Positions 38,423 to 47,738 are shown, counted from the stretch's first letter. The stretch: 64,000 nucleotides of DNA from [Leptolyngbya] sp. PCC 7376 (GCF_000316605.1 NC_019683.1:1906036-1970035), one strand, 5' to 3'. Notes: generated by a model not told the origin, from the sequence alone. Translations and numbers: made by a program.

Positions 38423-38451
38423 AAAAAAAAACGACAGGCATAACCTGTCGT
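38423..38451 (-). terminator. Intrinsic terminator of rpsF
   Basis: On the minus strand ACGACAGG, 5-nt loop and CCTGTCGT form a perfect 8-bp stem followed by eight or more T. It lies about 95 bp past the rpsF stop. Confidence 0.75.
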
Positions 38452-38546
38452 CGGAATCTCAATTAATTATGCTTGTTGACATTGCAGCGAGAAAACTTTC
38501 AAATAGCCAAACAGAATTTCTAGACCAACAATGTCAAAGAATTTAT

Positions 38547-38903
38547 TTACGCACCAGCAGCAGCAGGCTCAGAAGGAGGTGCATTTTCCGCATCGGTAAC
38601 CTCAACAGGCTCAGCATCCATTCTCATAGTTAGGTAGCGGATAACCTCTTCACCCAGACGCATATCACGCTCATAGGTCTTGATTTGGCTACCATCTGCC
38701 TTGAAATTAACTTGGATGTAAATGCCATCGTTAAAGTTTTGGATGGGATATGCAAGGTGACGTTTGCCGCGTACTTGAACCTGCATGTCAGTCGCACCGG
38801 ACTCTTGCAGCATGGTCTTGTACTTTGTGGATACTTCTTGAACCTGCTCTTCACCGAGGTCAGGACGCAAGATGTACATTAATTCGTAATTATTTGTGCT
38901 CAT
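38547..38903 (-). CDS. rpsF: 30S ribosomal protein S6
   Basis: 118 residues from the ATG at 38903; 18 more in-frame codons upstream lack any S6 resemblance. The S6 fold is evident: NYELMYILRPDLGEEQV, RGKRHLAYPIQNFNDGIYIQVNF (shown here in two pieces of the same strand pair) and YERDMRLGEEVIRYLTMRM. S6 binds S18 and 16S rRNA in the platform of the small subunit. The C-terminal tail (EVTDAENAPPSEPAAAGA) is an Ala/Pro-rich extension common in cyanobacteria. It is a single gene here, without the rpsR and ssb neighbours usual in other bacteria. Confidence 0.95.
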   Translation of the reverse strand: MSTNNYELMYILRPDLGEEQVQEVSTKYKTMLQESGATDMQVQVRGKRHLAYPIQNFNDGIYIQVNFKADGSQIKTYERDMRLGEEVIRYLTMRMDAEPVEVTDAENAPPSEPAAAGA

Positions 38904-38955
38904 TAAAGAAAGTATTCCTTTTGGACGATGGGCTACTCCAGACTTTTTGTAAATC

Positions 38956-38976
38956 AAAGAACATCATTTGTTCTTT
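38956..38976 (-). promoter_or_regulatory. Hairpin in the rpsF leader
   Basis: AAAGAACA, 5-nt loop and TGTTCTTT form a perfect 8-bp stem about 55-75 nt before the rpsF ATG. S6 is known to control its own mRNA in several bacteria through a leader structure, but the conserved CCG bulge of that motif is not obvious here. Confidence 0.35.
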
Positions 38977-39123
38977 AGTAAGTAGCAAGGATATAAAATT
39001 CTACTATACCTGGTACCGATTTGGATATTACTTTTGAAAGCCCGCTTATTTTGTGGCGCTTCTCCAGTATGCTGGCACGGGTGATGGACTTTATGTTATG
39101 AAAATTGGTTCTGATTTTTTGCT

Positions 39124-39903
39124 ATGGCGCAACGTTATGTCCGGATCCAAACTCGCCAAGGACAAATTTACTATGGCGTACTTCATTTAAATCGTGAGGT
39201 CAAGGTTTTAGATGCGCCAGCTTGGCTAGGTGGTCAGTTAACAGAAATGGTCATTGAGCCAGACAGTTATTCAATTTTGCCACCCTGTGCGCCGTCAAAA
39301 GTGATTGCGGTTGGTCGAAATTTTGTGGGTCATGCATCGGAGCTGGGCAATGAAGTACCCACGGAACCCTTACTCTTTCTCAAACCTTCCACAACCATCA
39401 TTGCAAATGAAGAAAATATTGTTTACCCATCCCAGTCCAATTGGGTGGATTTTGAAGGGGAATTGGCATTGGTGATTGGCGATCGCACGTCTCATTGCAC
39501 AGCGGAAGAAGCTCATACAAAGATTTGGGGCTACACGATCGCCAATGACGTGACGGCAAGAGATTTACAGAAACAAGATGGTCAATGGACAAGGGCAAAA
39601 GGATTCGATACATTTTGTCCACTGGGGCCTTGGATTGTGCGGGAACTGAGTCCAGAGGCGAAATTACAGACTTATCTCAATGATGCATTTGAGCCGCACC
39701 AGTCAGCTTCTGTGTTGGATATGGTGTTCTCGACGACGGAACTCGTAAGCTATATTTCCAAAATTATGACTTTGCTGCCAGGCGATGTGATTTTGACGGG
39801 CACACCTTCAGGGGTCGGGAAAGTCAATATCGGCGATCGCATCCGAATTGCCATTGAAGGCATTGGTGAACTCGAAAATATAGTGGTTGCCCCAAAACAG
39901 TAG
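39124..39903 (+). CDS. Fumarylacetoacetate hydrolase (FAH) family protein
   Basis: 259 residues. The C-terminal FAH fold shows KVIAVGRNFVGHASELG near 60, EPLLFLKPSTTI near 82, the metal ligands in DFEGELALVIG (about 110-120) and the D in NDVTARDLQ (about 142), then RAKGFDTFCPLGPW near 158 and VILTGTPSGVG near 228. Family members hydrolyse acylpyruvates, decarboxylate or tautomerise oxaloacetate. The substrate is not set by sequence; oxaloacetate tautomerase or acylpyruvase activity is the usual guess for free-standing copies. It is cytoplasmic and divergent from rpsF. Confidence 0.88.
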   Translation: MAQRYVRIQTRQGQIYYGVLHLNREVKVLDAPAWLGGQLTEMVIEPDSYSILPPCAPSKVIAVGRNFVGHASELGNEVPTEPLLFLKPSTTIIANEENIVYPSQSNWVDFEGELALVIGDRTSHCTAEEAHTKIWGYTIANDVTARDLQKQDGQWTRAKGFDTFCPLGPWIVRELSPEAKLQTYLNDAFEPHQSASVLDMVFSTTELVSYISKIMTLLPGDVILTGTPSGVGKVNIGDRIRIAIEGIGELENIVVAPKQ

Positions 39904-39974
39904 AGACGAAAGAACATCCGGTAAAATTTACTCCACAGTTATCCCACAACATTTATCGGATTTGCCCCAAGCCT

Positions 39975-41714
39975 ATGTCTCCCGTTTCTCGCTTTGCTAT
40001 TAGTGCGTCGCTCGTTTCTTTGTTGGGCTTAACCGCCTGTGGTGGTACTCAAATTTCCCCATCATCCCAAACCACAACCGACGATACAACGCTCTTAAAA
40101 CTTCTCTATTGGCAAGCACCAACAATCTTAAATCCTCATCTCTCCACAGGCTTTAAAGATTGGGAAGCAAGTCGCATTACCCTTGAACCGCTAGCGACCT
40201 TTAACGAAGAAAGTGAGCTAATTCCCATTTTGGCGGCCGAAATTCCAAGCATCGAAAATGGTGGGGTAGCGGAAGATGGTTTATCGGTAACTTGGACATT
40301 AAAGCAGGATATTCAATGGTCTGATGGTGAACCGTTTACAGCAGCTGATGTTGTTTTCACTTACGAATGGGCGAGTAATCCTGATACGGGCGCGACCAGT
40401 CTTGGGATTTTTGAGGTGATTGACAGTGTTGAAGCGATTGATGATTTGACCGTAAAAGTGACTTTTAAAGAGATTGCCCCTGCTTGGTTTGGGGTCTTTG
40501 TGGGCAGCGAAGGGATGATCTTACCGAAGCATGAGTTTGAGGAATATCAAGGCACTGAGGCGAGAACAGCTCCAGCAAATTTAATGCCCGTAGGAACTGG
40601 GGCTTATCGAGTCGCCGAATTTAAACCGGGGGATGTAGTGGTTTATGAAAAAAATCCCAATTACCGTGATGCAGAAACCGTTAGTTTTGAGCGGATTGAA
40701 CTTAAGGGTGGTGGAGATGCGACCTCTGCGGCACGGGCAGTGTTGCAGACAGGGGATGCAGATTTCGCCTACAACCTCCAAGTGGAATCGAAAATTCTGG
40801 ATGAGCTGAGTCAAGGTGGACAGGGAGAGGTAGTGGCTAGCTATGGTTCTCTCGGCGAGCGGATTATTCTCAATTTCACTGACCCCAACAAGGAAACCGC
40901 TGAGGGAGAGCGATCCAGCACGGAATTTCCTCACCCATTTTTGACTGATATAAAAGTCCGGGAGGCGATCGCCATAGCTATTGACCGTGACACGATTACC
41001 GAGGAGCTTTATGGCATTACGGGCACGGCAAACGCTAATTTTGTGGTGAATCCACCGGAATTAGTATCGCTGAATACGAGCTATGAATTTGATTTAGAGA
41101 AAGCGAATACTTTGCTTGATGAAGCGGGCTGGGTGGATAGCAATGGCGATGGCACACGCGATAAAGACGGCGTGGAAATGACAATGGTTTTCCAAACGTC
41201 GGTGAATCCATTACGTCAAAAAACTCAGGTGATCGCCAAACAAAATTTGCGAGAACTTGGCATTGATGTGGAGCTAAAAAGCATTGATGCCAGCGTATTC
41301 TTTTCGGGTGATCCGGCGAATGCTGACACAACCGAAAGATTTGTCGCGGATTTGCAGATGTTTACGACAGGTAATACCAATCCCGATCCGATGCCCTATC
41401 TCAAGCGTTACACTTGCGACCAAATTCCGACGATGGCAAACAGTTGGACAGGGGATAATTATTCTCGCTATTGCAATTCTGACTACGACGAACTTTGGAC
41501 TACAACAAATAAGGAGCTTGATCCTGCAAAACGTCAGGCAGCAATTATCGAGATGAACGATTTGCTCATCAATAATTTTGTGGTGATTCCCCTTGTACAC
41601 CGCGCCGAAACAGCTGGGGTTAGCAGCAAGTTATCTGGGGTTTCTCTCACGCCTTGGGATATGAATACTTGGAATATTGCTGAATGGAAAAAGATTTCCG
41701 AAACGACCGAATAA
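39975..41714 (+). CDS. ABC transporter substrate-binding lipoprotein, family 5 (peptide/nickel type)
   Basis: 579 residues. The N-terminus (SRFAISASLVSLLGLTACGG) is a lipoprotein signal with lipobox LTAC and acylated Cys22. The mature protein follows the DppA/OppA plan: TLKQDIQWSDGEPFTAADVVFTYEW split across residues 110-135, PVGTGAYRVAEFKPGD near 205, and VREAIAIAIDRDTI near 330. It captures peptides or other solutes in the periplasm for an importer whose permease and ATPase genes are not nearby. It follows the FAH gene by 71 bp and converges on trpD. Confidence 0.9.
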   Translation: MSPVSRFAISASLVSLLGLTACGGTQISPSSQTTTDDTTLLKLLYWQAPTILNPHLSTGFKDWEASRITLEPLATFNEESELIPILAAEIPSIENGGVAEDGLSVTWTLKQDIQWSDGEPFTAADVVFTYEWASNPDTGATSLGIFEVIDSVEAIDDLTVKVTFKEIAPAWFGVFVGSEGMILPKHEFEEYQGTEARTAPANLMPVGTGAYRVAEFKPGDVVVYEKNPNYRDAETVSFERIELKGGGDATSAARAVLQTGDADFAYNLQVESKILDELSQGGQGEVVASYGSLGERIILNFTDPNKETAEGERSSTEFPHPFLTDIKVREAIAIAIDRDTITEELYGITGTANANFVVNPPELVSLNTSYEFDLEKANTLLDEAGWVDSNGDGTRDKDGVEMTMVFQTSVNPLRQKTQVIAKQNLRELGIDVELKSIDASVFFSGDPANADTTERFVADLQMFTTGNTNPDPMPYLKRYTCDQIPTMANSWTGDNYSRYCNSDYDELWTTTNKELDPAKRQAAIIEMNDLLINNFVVIPLVHRAETAGVSSKLSGVSLTPWDMNTWNIAEWKKISETTE

Positions 41715-41723
41715 GTTCATCGA

Positions 41724-41746
41724 AAGGGCATTTAGCAAACGCCCTT
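41724..41746. terminator. Hairpin between convergent genes
   Basis: AAGGGC (41724-41729) pairs with GCCCTT (41741-41746), and three further pairs form after one mismatch, leaving a 3-nt loop. There is no T tract, so it is a weak terminator candidate for the binding-protein gene or trpD. Confidence 0.35.
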
Positions 41747-41756
41747 ACCGACTGAT

Positions 41757-42794
41757 TTATGAATTCAGAAAAGTAACTAGGGATTGAAGTTTATCCCATG
41801 CTGCGCCACTGGCAATGACATCTTTAGCTTTGGCAATACCTGCGGTGTGATCTCCCCACTCAATGGAACCAGCAACTTGCAGGGCTAGAGAAGCATTGAG
41901 GGCAACAACATCAGTTTGGGCTGGAGTCGCTTTTCCTTGGAGAACATTAGTGAGAATTTCTTGATTCACTGGAATATCGCCACCTTTCAAGTCTGCGAGG
42001 GGCACGGAAGTTAATCCTAATTCTTGGGGATCGAGGGTAATGGATTGCACATCATCGCCATTTACTACAGTCAAATCTGTCAAATCCCCTAATCCTGCTT
42101 CGTCAAGTTTCTCGCGACCATGGAGAACCATTGCTTTTGTTGTACCGAGCTGTTGCAGGGCGATCGCCATGCGTTCGATAAATTTCGGATCGTACACACC
42201 AATAATTTGACCTGTGGGCTGGAGGGGATTTACCAAAGGGCCAAGCAAATTAAACACTGTACGGATTTTCATTTCCTGACGAATCGGAGCCACTGCCTTC
42301 ATCGCTGGATGCCAGCCTCGCGCAAACAAAAACGTAATGCCGACTTCCTCCAATGCCGCTGCCACTTTATCGCTAGGCGCACTGAGATCAACACCCAACG
42401 CTTCCAATACATCCGCCGAACCCACTTGACTGGAGGCCGAACGATTACCATGTTTTGCGACTTTGACCCCCGCCGCTGCCGTGACAAAAGCTACCGCTGT
42501 CGAAATATTGAATGTCGAGGAACCATCGCCTCCCGTACCGCAAGTATCCACAACGGGTTGATTATGGGTCAGGGTTTCCTGTTGGAGAGATTGAGCCTTG
42601 AGGACGCGCGCCATCCCGGTTAACTCATCCGCCGAAACCCCTTTGGTTTGAATTGCGGCGAGAATTGCCCCCGACATAATTGGAGAAATTTCTTCATTGA
42701 GCCAACCCGTCATCAATGTGCGAGCTTGTTCCTGATCGAGGGAAACCCCTTCAATGAGTTGTTTAAGAAAGTCTGTCCAATTTGTGGTGGTCAT
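41757..42794 (-). CDS. trpD: Anthranilate phosphoribosyltransferase TrpD
   Basis: 345 residues. It transfers phosphoribose from PRPP to anthranilate in tryptophan synthesis. Motifs are [18 protein letters not shown] near 83 (the GTGGD PRPP loop), [23 protein letters not shown] near 107 (two halves of the anthranilate site) and [13 protein letters not shown] near 176. The protein is cytoplasmic. Other trp genes are not adjacent, as usual in cyanobacteria. It is divergent from the pentapeptide gene at 42921. Confidence 0.95.
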   Translation of the reverse strand: MTTTNWTDFLKQLIEGVSLDQEQARTLMTGWLNEEISPIMSGAILAAIQTKGVSADELTGMARVLKAQSLQQETLTHNQPVVDTCGTGGDGSSTFNISTAVAFVTAAAGVKVAKHGNRSASSQVGSADVLEALGVDLSAPSDKVAAALEEVGITFLFARGWHPAMKAVAPIRQEMKIRTVFNLLGPLVNPLQPTGQIIGVYDPKFIERMAIALQQLGTTKAMVLHGREKLDEAGLGDLTDLTVVNGDDVQSITLDPQELGLTSVPLADLKGGDIPVNQEILTNVLQGKATPAQTDVVALNASLALQVAGSIEWGDHTAGIAKAKDVIASGAAWDKLQSLVTFLNS

Positions 42795-42920
42795 AGCAAA
42801 AACGCAAGCAAAAAAATTTTATTCTCTCCAAAAACTTTAGCGGAATTCCCAGCCATTCCGAGAATCTTTTAGAATATGCCTTGAAAAAGATTCTTTTAGG
42901 CAACGGGCAATTTGAGGGTT

Positions 42921-43418
42921 ATGAAGGTTTTAGTGAGAATTGCAGTCTTATTAATGATGGTCTTAAGTTTGGGGTTTGGTTCTCCTGCTTATGCATCTAG
43001 TCCTGCGGCAACATCTCGGTCTGCGGTTGATAGTGAAGACTTTGCTAATGAAAATTTTGCGGGTCAAAATTTCCAGGGGGCTGAGTTTACCCAGGTCAAT
43101 TTCCGCAATGCAGATATGAGCAATACTGATTTGCGAGGTGCTGTATTTAATAGCTCACAATTGCAAAACACAAATTTACATGGTGCAGATATGAGTAATG
43201 GTATTGCCTATCTCTCAGCATTTACAGGCGCTGATTTGTCTGGTGCAATCTTTGAGGAAGCGATTCTATTACGCTCCACGTTTGATGATGCAAATATTGA
43301 TGGCGCTGATTTTAGCTTTGCAGTACTTGATGGCTCCCAGCAGAAGAAACTTTGTGCCGCTGCAACAGGTGTCAATCCTGTGACAGGTATTGAAACAGCT
43401 GACTCGTTGGGTTGTTAG
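42921..43418 (+). CDS. Exported pentapeptide-repeat protein
   Basis: 165 residues from the ATG at 42921; a TTG three codons upstream is less likely. A Sec signal peptide ends at AYASS (about residue 26). From about 38 to 140 the A(D/N)LxX pattern repeats: NFAGQNFQGAEFTQVNF, NADMSNTDLRGAVF, NLHGADMS, GADLSGAIFEEA and DGADFSFAVLDG, which forms a right-handed quadrilateral beta-helix. The two C-terminal Cys (KLCAAATG and the terminal Cys) may form a disulphide. Thylakoid-lumen proteins of this type exist in plants and cyanobacteria with no settled function. There is a weak terminator at 43473. Confidence 0.85.
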   Translation: MKVLVRIAVLLMMVLSLGFGSPAYASSPAATSRSAVDSEDFANENFAGQNFQGAEFTQVNFRNADMSNTDLRGAVFNSSQLQNTNLHGADMSNGIAYLSAFTGADLSGAIFEEAILLRSTFDDANIDGADFSFAVLDGSQQKKLCAAATGVNPVTGIETADSLGC

Positions 43419-43472
43419 TGTTATTTTGCTGATTAGTCGTATTTGCTCAGTAAGTATGATTCAGTTGATTGG

Positions 43473-43503
43473 ACTGGTTGGGTATTTGCTTGGCCAGTTT
43501 TTC
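43473..43503 (+). terminator. Possible terminator after the pentapeptide gene
   Basis: ACTGG (43473-43477) pairs with CCAGT (43494-43498), extended by two G-U pairs, and is followed by TTTTTC. The 16-nt loop makes it weak. Confidence 0.35.
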
Positions 43504-43594
43504 TTTGATTTTTGTCCCATCCAGAAACTGAATTGGGTTATAACAAGTCGGATTATGATACGAATGATTCAAAAGAGCGGGGCTTGAGGATTTG

Positions 43595-44740
43595 ATGGGA
43601 CGAAATTGGTTAGCGGTTACGGTGATCGCCGGATGTTTCTGGACAATAGCTGGGGCAAATCCTATCTTGGCTCAGGTGCTAGAAAAAGTAGAGCTAGAAG
43701 CAAGTTCCTATGCGGATTTAGATCTATGGTGTGAATGCAATAGAACGCCTTTAATCGAATCCATCAACCACAGCTTGACCTATCTCGATACCGCAAAGTC
43801 AGCAGAAGATTACGCTAACCTCGATTTACCCCCAAAGTTTTCCCGCGACAATGTTCGGCGATCGCTCCTTAGGTTTCGAGAATTAGTGCAAGCAAGCAAT
43901 GATCCTCATAAATTGCAACAACAAATCCAACAAGAATTCGATTTTTACCAATCTGTTGGCACTGATAGTTTGGGCACCGTAGACTTTACCGCTTATTTTG
44001 AACCGTCCTATCAAGCAAGTCCTGTCCAAACCGAAAAATTTCGTTATCCCATTTATCGCCAACCACCCACATTTGACCAATGGCAATCTCCTCATCCCAC
44101 CCGCGCTGAGCTAGAAGGAGCCAATGGCCTTGCTCCAGCCGATAGTCCATTGCGAGGGCAAGAATTAGTTTGGTTACCCAGTCGTTTGGAAGCTTACTTA
44201 GTTCAAGTGCAAGGCTCCGCACGTTTGCAACTCCCCAATGGCAAGATCATGACAGTCGGTTTTGATGGTAGTACTGACTATGGCTATGTAAGTCTCGGGA
44301 AAGAACTGATTAACGATGAGATCTTTTTACCCGAAGAATTGAGTTTACCCAAATTAATCGACTACTTCGAAACGAATCCCGACAAGCTCAGTGAATACAT
44401 TCCTCGCAATAACCGCTTTATCTTCTTCCGCGAAACCTTTGGTTCTCCCCCAATCGGCAGCCTGAATGTCCCTGTCACTGCCCACCGCTCCATTGCCACT
44501 GACAAATCACTAATGCCACCAGGGGCGATCGCCTTAGTTTCGACCGTGTTACCTTTTCCTGCCTACAATGGCGAGTGGTTCAAACTAGATCGCACTTTTT
44601 ATGCCTTGGATCAAGATACAGGTAGTGCGATAAAAGGGGCTGGCAGAGTCGATATTTTTCTTGGCACAGGCACAAACGTCCAAACAGAAGCTGGACTAGT
44701 GAATGATCAAGGGCAACTCTACTATCTCTTACTCAAATAA
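43595..44740 (+). CDS. mltA: Membrane-bound lytic murein transglycosylase A (MltA)
   Basis: 381 residues from the ATG at 43595, with GAGGA five bases upstream. A signal peptide (about 1-26, ending ANPILAQ) exports it; no lipobox is clear, so it may be periplasmic rather than an outer-membrane lipoprotein as in E. coli. The MltA barrel shows FTAYFEPSYQAS near 128 and GNDxx-type strand VQGSARLQLPNG near 205. The C-terminal 3D domain has GAIALVSTVLP and GAGRVDIFLGTG with the catalytic Asp. It cleaves peptidoglycan to 1,6-anhydromuropeptides. A TPR-protein gene follows 33 bp downstream. Confidence 0.88.
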   Translation: MGRNWLAVTVIAGCFWTIAGANPILAQVLEKVELEASSYADLDLWCECNRTPLIESINHSLTYLDTAKSAEDYANLDLPPKFSRDNVRRSLLRFRELVQASNDPHKLQQQIQQEFDFYQSVGTDSLGTVDFTAYFEPSYQASPVQTEKFRYPIYRQPPTFDQWQSPHPTRAELEGANGLAPADSPLRGQELVWLPSRLEAYLVQVQGSARLQLPNGKIMTVGFDGSTDYGYVSLGKELINDEIFLPEELSLPKLIDYFETNPDKLSEYIPRNNRFIFFRETFGSPPIGSLNVPVTAHRSIATDKSLMPPGAIALVSTVLPFPAYNGEWFKLDRTFYALDQDTGSAIKGAGRVDIFLGTGTNVQTEAGLVNDQGQLYYLLLK

Positions 44741-44773
44741 CTATCCACTTTTTTCTTAATACGAAACATCAAA

Positions 44774-45205
44774 ATGCCTTTTTTTTCTGATAAAGCCATC
44801 GAAAAAAATCGAAAAAAAAATAAACGTCGGAATATCATCATGCTAACAATTGGTGCAGGTTCATTTGCAGCCACAGGCCTGATTTCCATCAGTAAAAATA
44901 TTGTCGGAGGATTTACTCAAGACCTATCCAAGGATGCGACCGAACAACGGCTACAGGCAAATCAAAACCTTATTCAGAAAGAAGCGGGAGCATTAATTGT
45001 TTTAGAGCGTGAACCAAATAATCCTAATGCCCTCAAAAGTTTGGCAGAAGCTCGGATCGCATTAGAAGACTATGAAGGAGCCCTTGAACCACTCGATCAA
45101 CTATTGGGCATATTCCCGAACAATCAGAAATTTCAAGAGATGCGATCGCAAGCAGAGCAGAATTTAAACAGCTCATCTGAATCGGGAACAACCACAGAGA
45201 AATAA
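44774..45205 (+). CDS. Membrane-anchored TPR protein, paralogue of the next gene
   Basis: 143 residues. A very basic N-terminus (KAIEKNRKKNKRR) precedes one hydrophobic helix (about 21-42), so the C-terminal part faces the periplasm or lumen. Two TPR-like helix pairs follow: LIVLEREPNNPNALKSLAEA and ALEDYEGALEPLDQLLGIFP. The tail is Ser/Thr/Glu-rich. The same plan and the phrase LEREPNNPNAL recur in the gene at 45297. It is probably a small scaffold; the partner is unknown. It is likely co-transcribed with mltA. Confidence 0.75.
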   Translation: MPFFSDKAIEKNRKKNKRRNIIMLTIGAGSFAATGLISISKNIVGGFTQDLSKDATEQRLQANQNLIQKEAGALIVLEREPNNPNALKSLAEARIALEDYEGALEPLDQLLGIFPNNQKFQEMRSQAEQNLNSSSESGTTTEK

Positions 45206-45296
45206 CAAGACATTGGCACGCCCAGTATTCCAGTGTTTCAGAAAGGGTATGGGCTAAAATAGGAGAAATTTTTCATCCAAAAACCACCATAAACTT

Positions 45297-45845
45297 ATGC
45301 CATCTACCTCGAAAAAATCTGCAAAAAGTAAGGGCAAAGGACAATTTTGGCAGAAAGCTGTTCTTTTTATCGGTGGTGGTGCATTTCTAGGTACTGCAAT
45401 GCTCCCAATCATTGGGGGACTATTCAACCGCAATGAACAAAATACTCCAGCTCACTCCGCTGGAAATCAAGGTGCTTCAAGATCCACAGCAGAGTTGCAA
45501 GAGCTAGAAGCGAATTTACTACTCGTTTTAGAAAGGGAACCCAATAATCCAAATGCCCTGCAAAATTTAACGCGAGTACGTTTGGAAATGGGCGATCTCC
45601 CAGGAGCTATTGATCCGCTGGATAAGCTGATTACATTGTTTCCAGAGGATCAAGTGCTCAAGGATCTTAAAGTTCAACTAGAGCAAAATATCGTGCAGAC
45701 AAATCCTCAAGGTATTCCAGTAGAAGAAAATGTTAGCCCTACAACCACACCAGATATCGTTGAATCCGAAGCAACGGATGGGCTAGAGGTTGAATCGGAG
45801 GCTGTTCCAGAAACAGAAGATACAGAAAATCCTGCTGCTGAATAA
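45297..45845 (+). CDS. Membrane-anchored TPR protein with acidic tail
   Basis: 182 residues, related to the preceding gene: basic N-terminus (STSKKSAKSKGKGQFWQK), one membrane helix (about 20-42), then LLVLEREPNNPNALQNLTRV and LEMGDLPGAIDPLDKLITLFP as two TPR units. It differs by an acidic, Pro/Thr-rich tail of about 45 residues, probably disordered. The pair looks like a tandem duplication that has diverged outside the TPR core. It is 92 bp from its paralogue. Confidence 0.75.
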   Translation: MPSTSKKSAKSKGKGQFWQKAVLFIGGGAFLGTAMLPIIGGLFNRNEQNTPAHSAGNQGASRSTAELQELEANLLLVLEREPNNPNALQNLTRVRLEMGDLPGAIDPLDKLITLFPEDQVLKDLKVQLEQNIVQTNPQGIPVEENVSPTTTPDIVESEATDGLEVESEAVPETEDTENPAAE

Positions 45846-45882
45846 ACTTTTTTGGCGATCGCCCCATTAAATTCTCCAACGT

Positions 45883-46545
45883 ATGAATTCACGTTCACTG
45901 TCAGCTGCTGTTTTGTTACTCCTCATTACTGGGGGTTGTATTCTCCTACTGCAAAATAGCCAGCCACTGAACCTGATTATTCTCAATCGTCCATTACCTT
46001 TGAAATTACCTTTAAGTTTTTGGGTGATTTTCGCGGTGATTGCGGGTATTATCACCAATCTAATTCTGCAACTTCTCTTGGGATTTGAAAGTTCAAAGCA
46101 GAGCGATCGCCTAAATGAACGTCTCGAAAATCTCAAGCAACGCCCTCCCCGTAAACCAGATAATCGCACCGGACGCTCTGACTGGGAACGCAGCCGCGCC
46201 AATTACGATTGGACAGATAAAGATGTTGAGGAAGAGGATGCTGAATCTTGGGATATTGAATCGCCTCCCCAAAACCCCACACGTCCCAAACCACCGCCAA
46301 AAGCGAAAGACGCTTCTAAAACAGAGAAAGTGCGGTCAAATCAACCCCAGCCCAAACGTCCCCGCCCTAACCCGAATAATAAATCTAACCCCTCACAACG
46401 ACCTCGCCGCACAACATCCCAACCACCAAAAAAATCAGGCAACAGTGTTTATGATGCTGACTATCGAGTAATCACACCGCCCTACAACGCCGATGAAGCG
46501 CCACCTCAAATTCCCAATTTAGATGACGATGAAGAATGGATTTAG
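45883..46545 (+). CDS. LapA-like two-helix membrane protein with long Pro/Arg-rich tail
   Basis: 220 residues. Two hydrophobic helices (about 7-25 and 44-68) joined by a short polar loop match the LapA/DUF1049 layout. The following cytoplasmic region is highly charged and Pro-rich (for example PRPNPNNKSNPSQRPRR) and probably disordered. The C-terminal motif SVYDADYRVITPPYN is a conserved ending I recognise from cyanobacterial relatives and may be a docking peptide. It lies 37 bp after the TPR gene on the same strand. Confidence 0.75.
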   Translation: MNSRSLSAAVLLLLITGGCILLLQNSQPLNLIILNRPLPLKLPLSFWVIFAVIAGIITNLILQLLLGFESSKQSDRLNERLENLKQRPPRKPDNRTGRSDWERSRANYDWTDKDVEEEDAESWDIESPPQNPTRPKPPPKAKDASKTEKVRSNQPQPKRPRPNPNNKSNPSQRPRRTTSQPPKKSGNSVYDADYRVITPPYNADEAPPQIPNLDDDEEWI

Positions 46546-46593
46546 ACAGATTTAGTCTGGTACGCTAGGACGGCATTATTGCGAGATTTATCC

Positions 46594-47007
46594 ATGAGTT
46601 TATCCCCCGAATTAGCAGCAGCGATCGCCATCCTGAACGAAAAAAGCTGTATTGAAACACCCCACATCGACTCCGAAACAGAGCGGGAAACACTGCGGCA
46701 AAATATTCAGTTCGTTTCGAAAGAAGCAGATTGGGAAAATATTGGGATTTGCGCTGATAATGCGACAGTTGCGGTGGATTCGGTTCGACAGTATCTAGCA
46801 GCATTGGGTTATAAAAATGACTTTAAAGCTGACGTCAGTGAATGGGCAGACAAACCGGTTTACCTCAAATTTAATACCCAAAAGATGGCGCACTACCTCG
46901 ACGATTATGAAGGCAAATATCGCGGCGTACTCATCGCAATCCAGTCAGAAACTGACGAATTACAGGGAACCTACGGACATTTTCCCCTTGATCTGTTTGC
47001 TGGATGA
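46594..47007 (+). CDS. DUF1824 family protein
   Basis: 137 residues from the ATG at 46594; a TTG five codons upstream is rejected because the domain starts at SLSPELAAAI. The protein is soluble and acidic. The segments NIGICADNATVAVDSVRQYLAALGY and PVYLKFNTQKMAHYLDDYEGKYRGVLIA (each read in shorter pieces) are typical of DUF1824, restricted to cyanobacteria and some algae, with no assigned function. It is 48 bp after the LapA-like gene. Confidence 0.75.
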   Translation: MSLSPELAAAIAILNEKSCIETPHIDSETERETLRQNIQFVSKEADWENIGICADNATVAVDSVRQYLAALGYKNDFKADVSEWADKPVYLKFNTQKMAHYLDDYEGKYRGVLIAIQSETDELQGTYGHFPLDLFAG

Positions 47008-47048
47008 TTTAGCATAGAAAAACTTGTGGTTTTCTCGGGAGCTGTGCC

Positions 47049-47738
47049 TTGATTAAAGCGTTATCCGCCTCTATTCTTTTCAACTTTGGGGCGATCGCCT
47101 ACCTTTCCTCGCCAGCAATGGCACAAACTCTCACTCCAGATCAACTCGAACTCTCTCCAGAGATTATCGAACATAGTCCCGTAATCCAACGTTGGAGTGA
47201 AGAAGCACCCAATGTATTGGAGGATATTCGCCATGATCCGAGTTTTACGACCCGTTGGCGGGTTGGCTATAGCACCTTTCCGTCGAATGATGATCGCAGT
47301 GGGATCAGTGTTGGGGTAGAAGATCTATTTATTAAGCGCACATTGCCTCTCACATTTTCGGCGGAAGGTCACACTACATTTGATGGCGATCGCTCTAATT
47401 TTGCAGCACGGGCGAATTATTATCTTTTCCCTTTGGGCAACCGTCTAAATTTTGCCCCAACCTTGGGTTACCACACCTTTTCTGGTGAAAGCTATGATCG
47501 CGATGGTTTAGAAGTTGGCGGAAAAATCCAGCTCAATCTTTCTCGTTCTGGCGCATCAACCATTTCCCTGAGTCAACAGTTCGTCAATCTCTCAGGCGAT
47601 GAGGAAATGGGGATTACAACCCTAGGCGTTGGCTATGCCTTTGCGCGCCATTTACGCCTAGCCACAGAAATCCAAAAGCATAATTCTACTGCAGCAAAAG
47701 AAAGCCGTGTCGGAATTTTTCTGGAAGTTTTACCCTAA
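47049..47738 (+). CDS. Exported small beta-barrel-like protein
   Basis: 229 residues with a TTG start; GGGAG lies seven bases upstream and no better codon precedes the signal peptide. The N-terminus (KALSASILFNFGAIAYLSSPAMAQ) is a Sec signal. From about residue 65 the chain alternates polar and aromatic residues in strands (TTRWRVGYSTFPS, ISVGVEDLFIKRTLPLTFSAEG, NFAARANYYLFPLGNRLNFAPTLGYHTF read as separate strands), ending with a hydrophobic strand, as expected for a 10- to 12-strand outer-membrane barrel. I do not recognise the family. Its 3' end overlaps cobA by 9 bp tail to tail. Confidence 0.7.
   Translation: MIKALSASILFNFGAIAYLSSPAMAQTLTPDQLELSPEIIEHSPVIQRWSEEAPNVLEDIRHDPSFTTRWRVGYSTFPSNDDRSGISVGVEDLFIKRTLPLTFSAEGHTTFDGDRSNFAARANYYLFPLGNRLNFAPTLGYHTFSGESYDRDGLEVGGKIQLNLSRSGASTISLSQQFVNLSGDEEMGITTLGVGYAFARHLRLATEIQKHNSTAAKESRVGIFLEVLP

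Noticed and set aside
38415-38633. 72-codon plus-strand frame opposite the rpsF end
   Set aside because: It contains the rpsF terminator hairpin and antisense rpsF sequence.
43390-43587. 65-codon plus-strand frame between the pentapeptide gene and mltA
   Set aside because: It starts inside the pentapeptide gene, spans a possible terminator, and its hydrophobic, Ile-rich sequence reflects AT-rich DNA.
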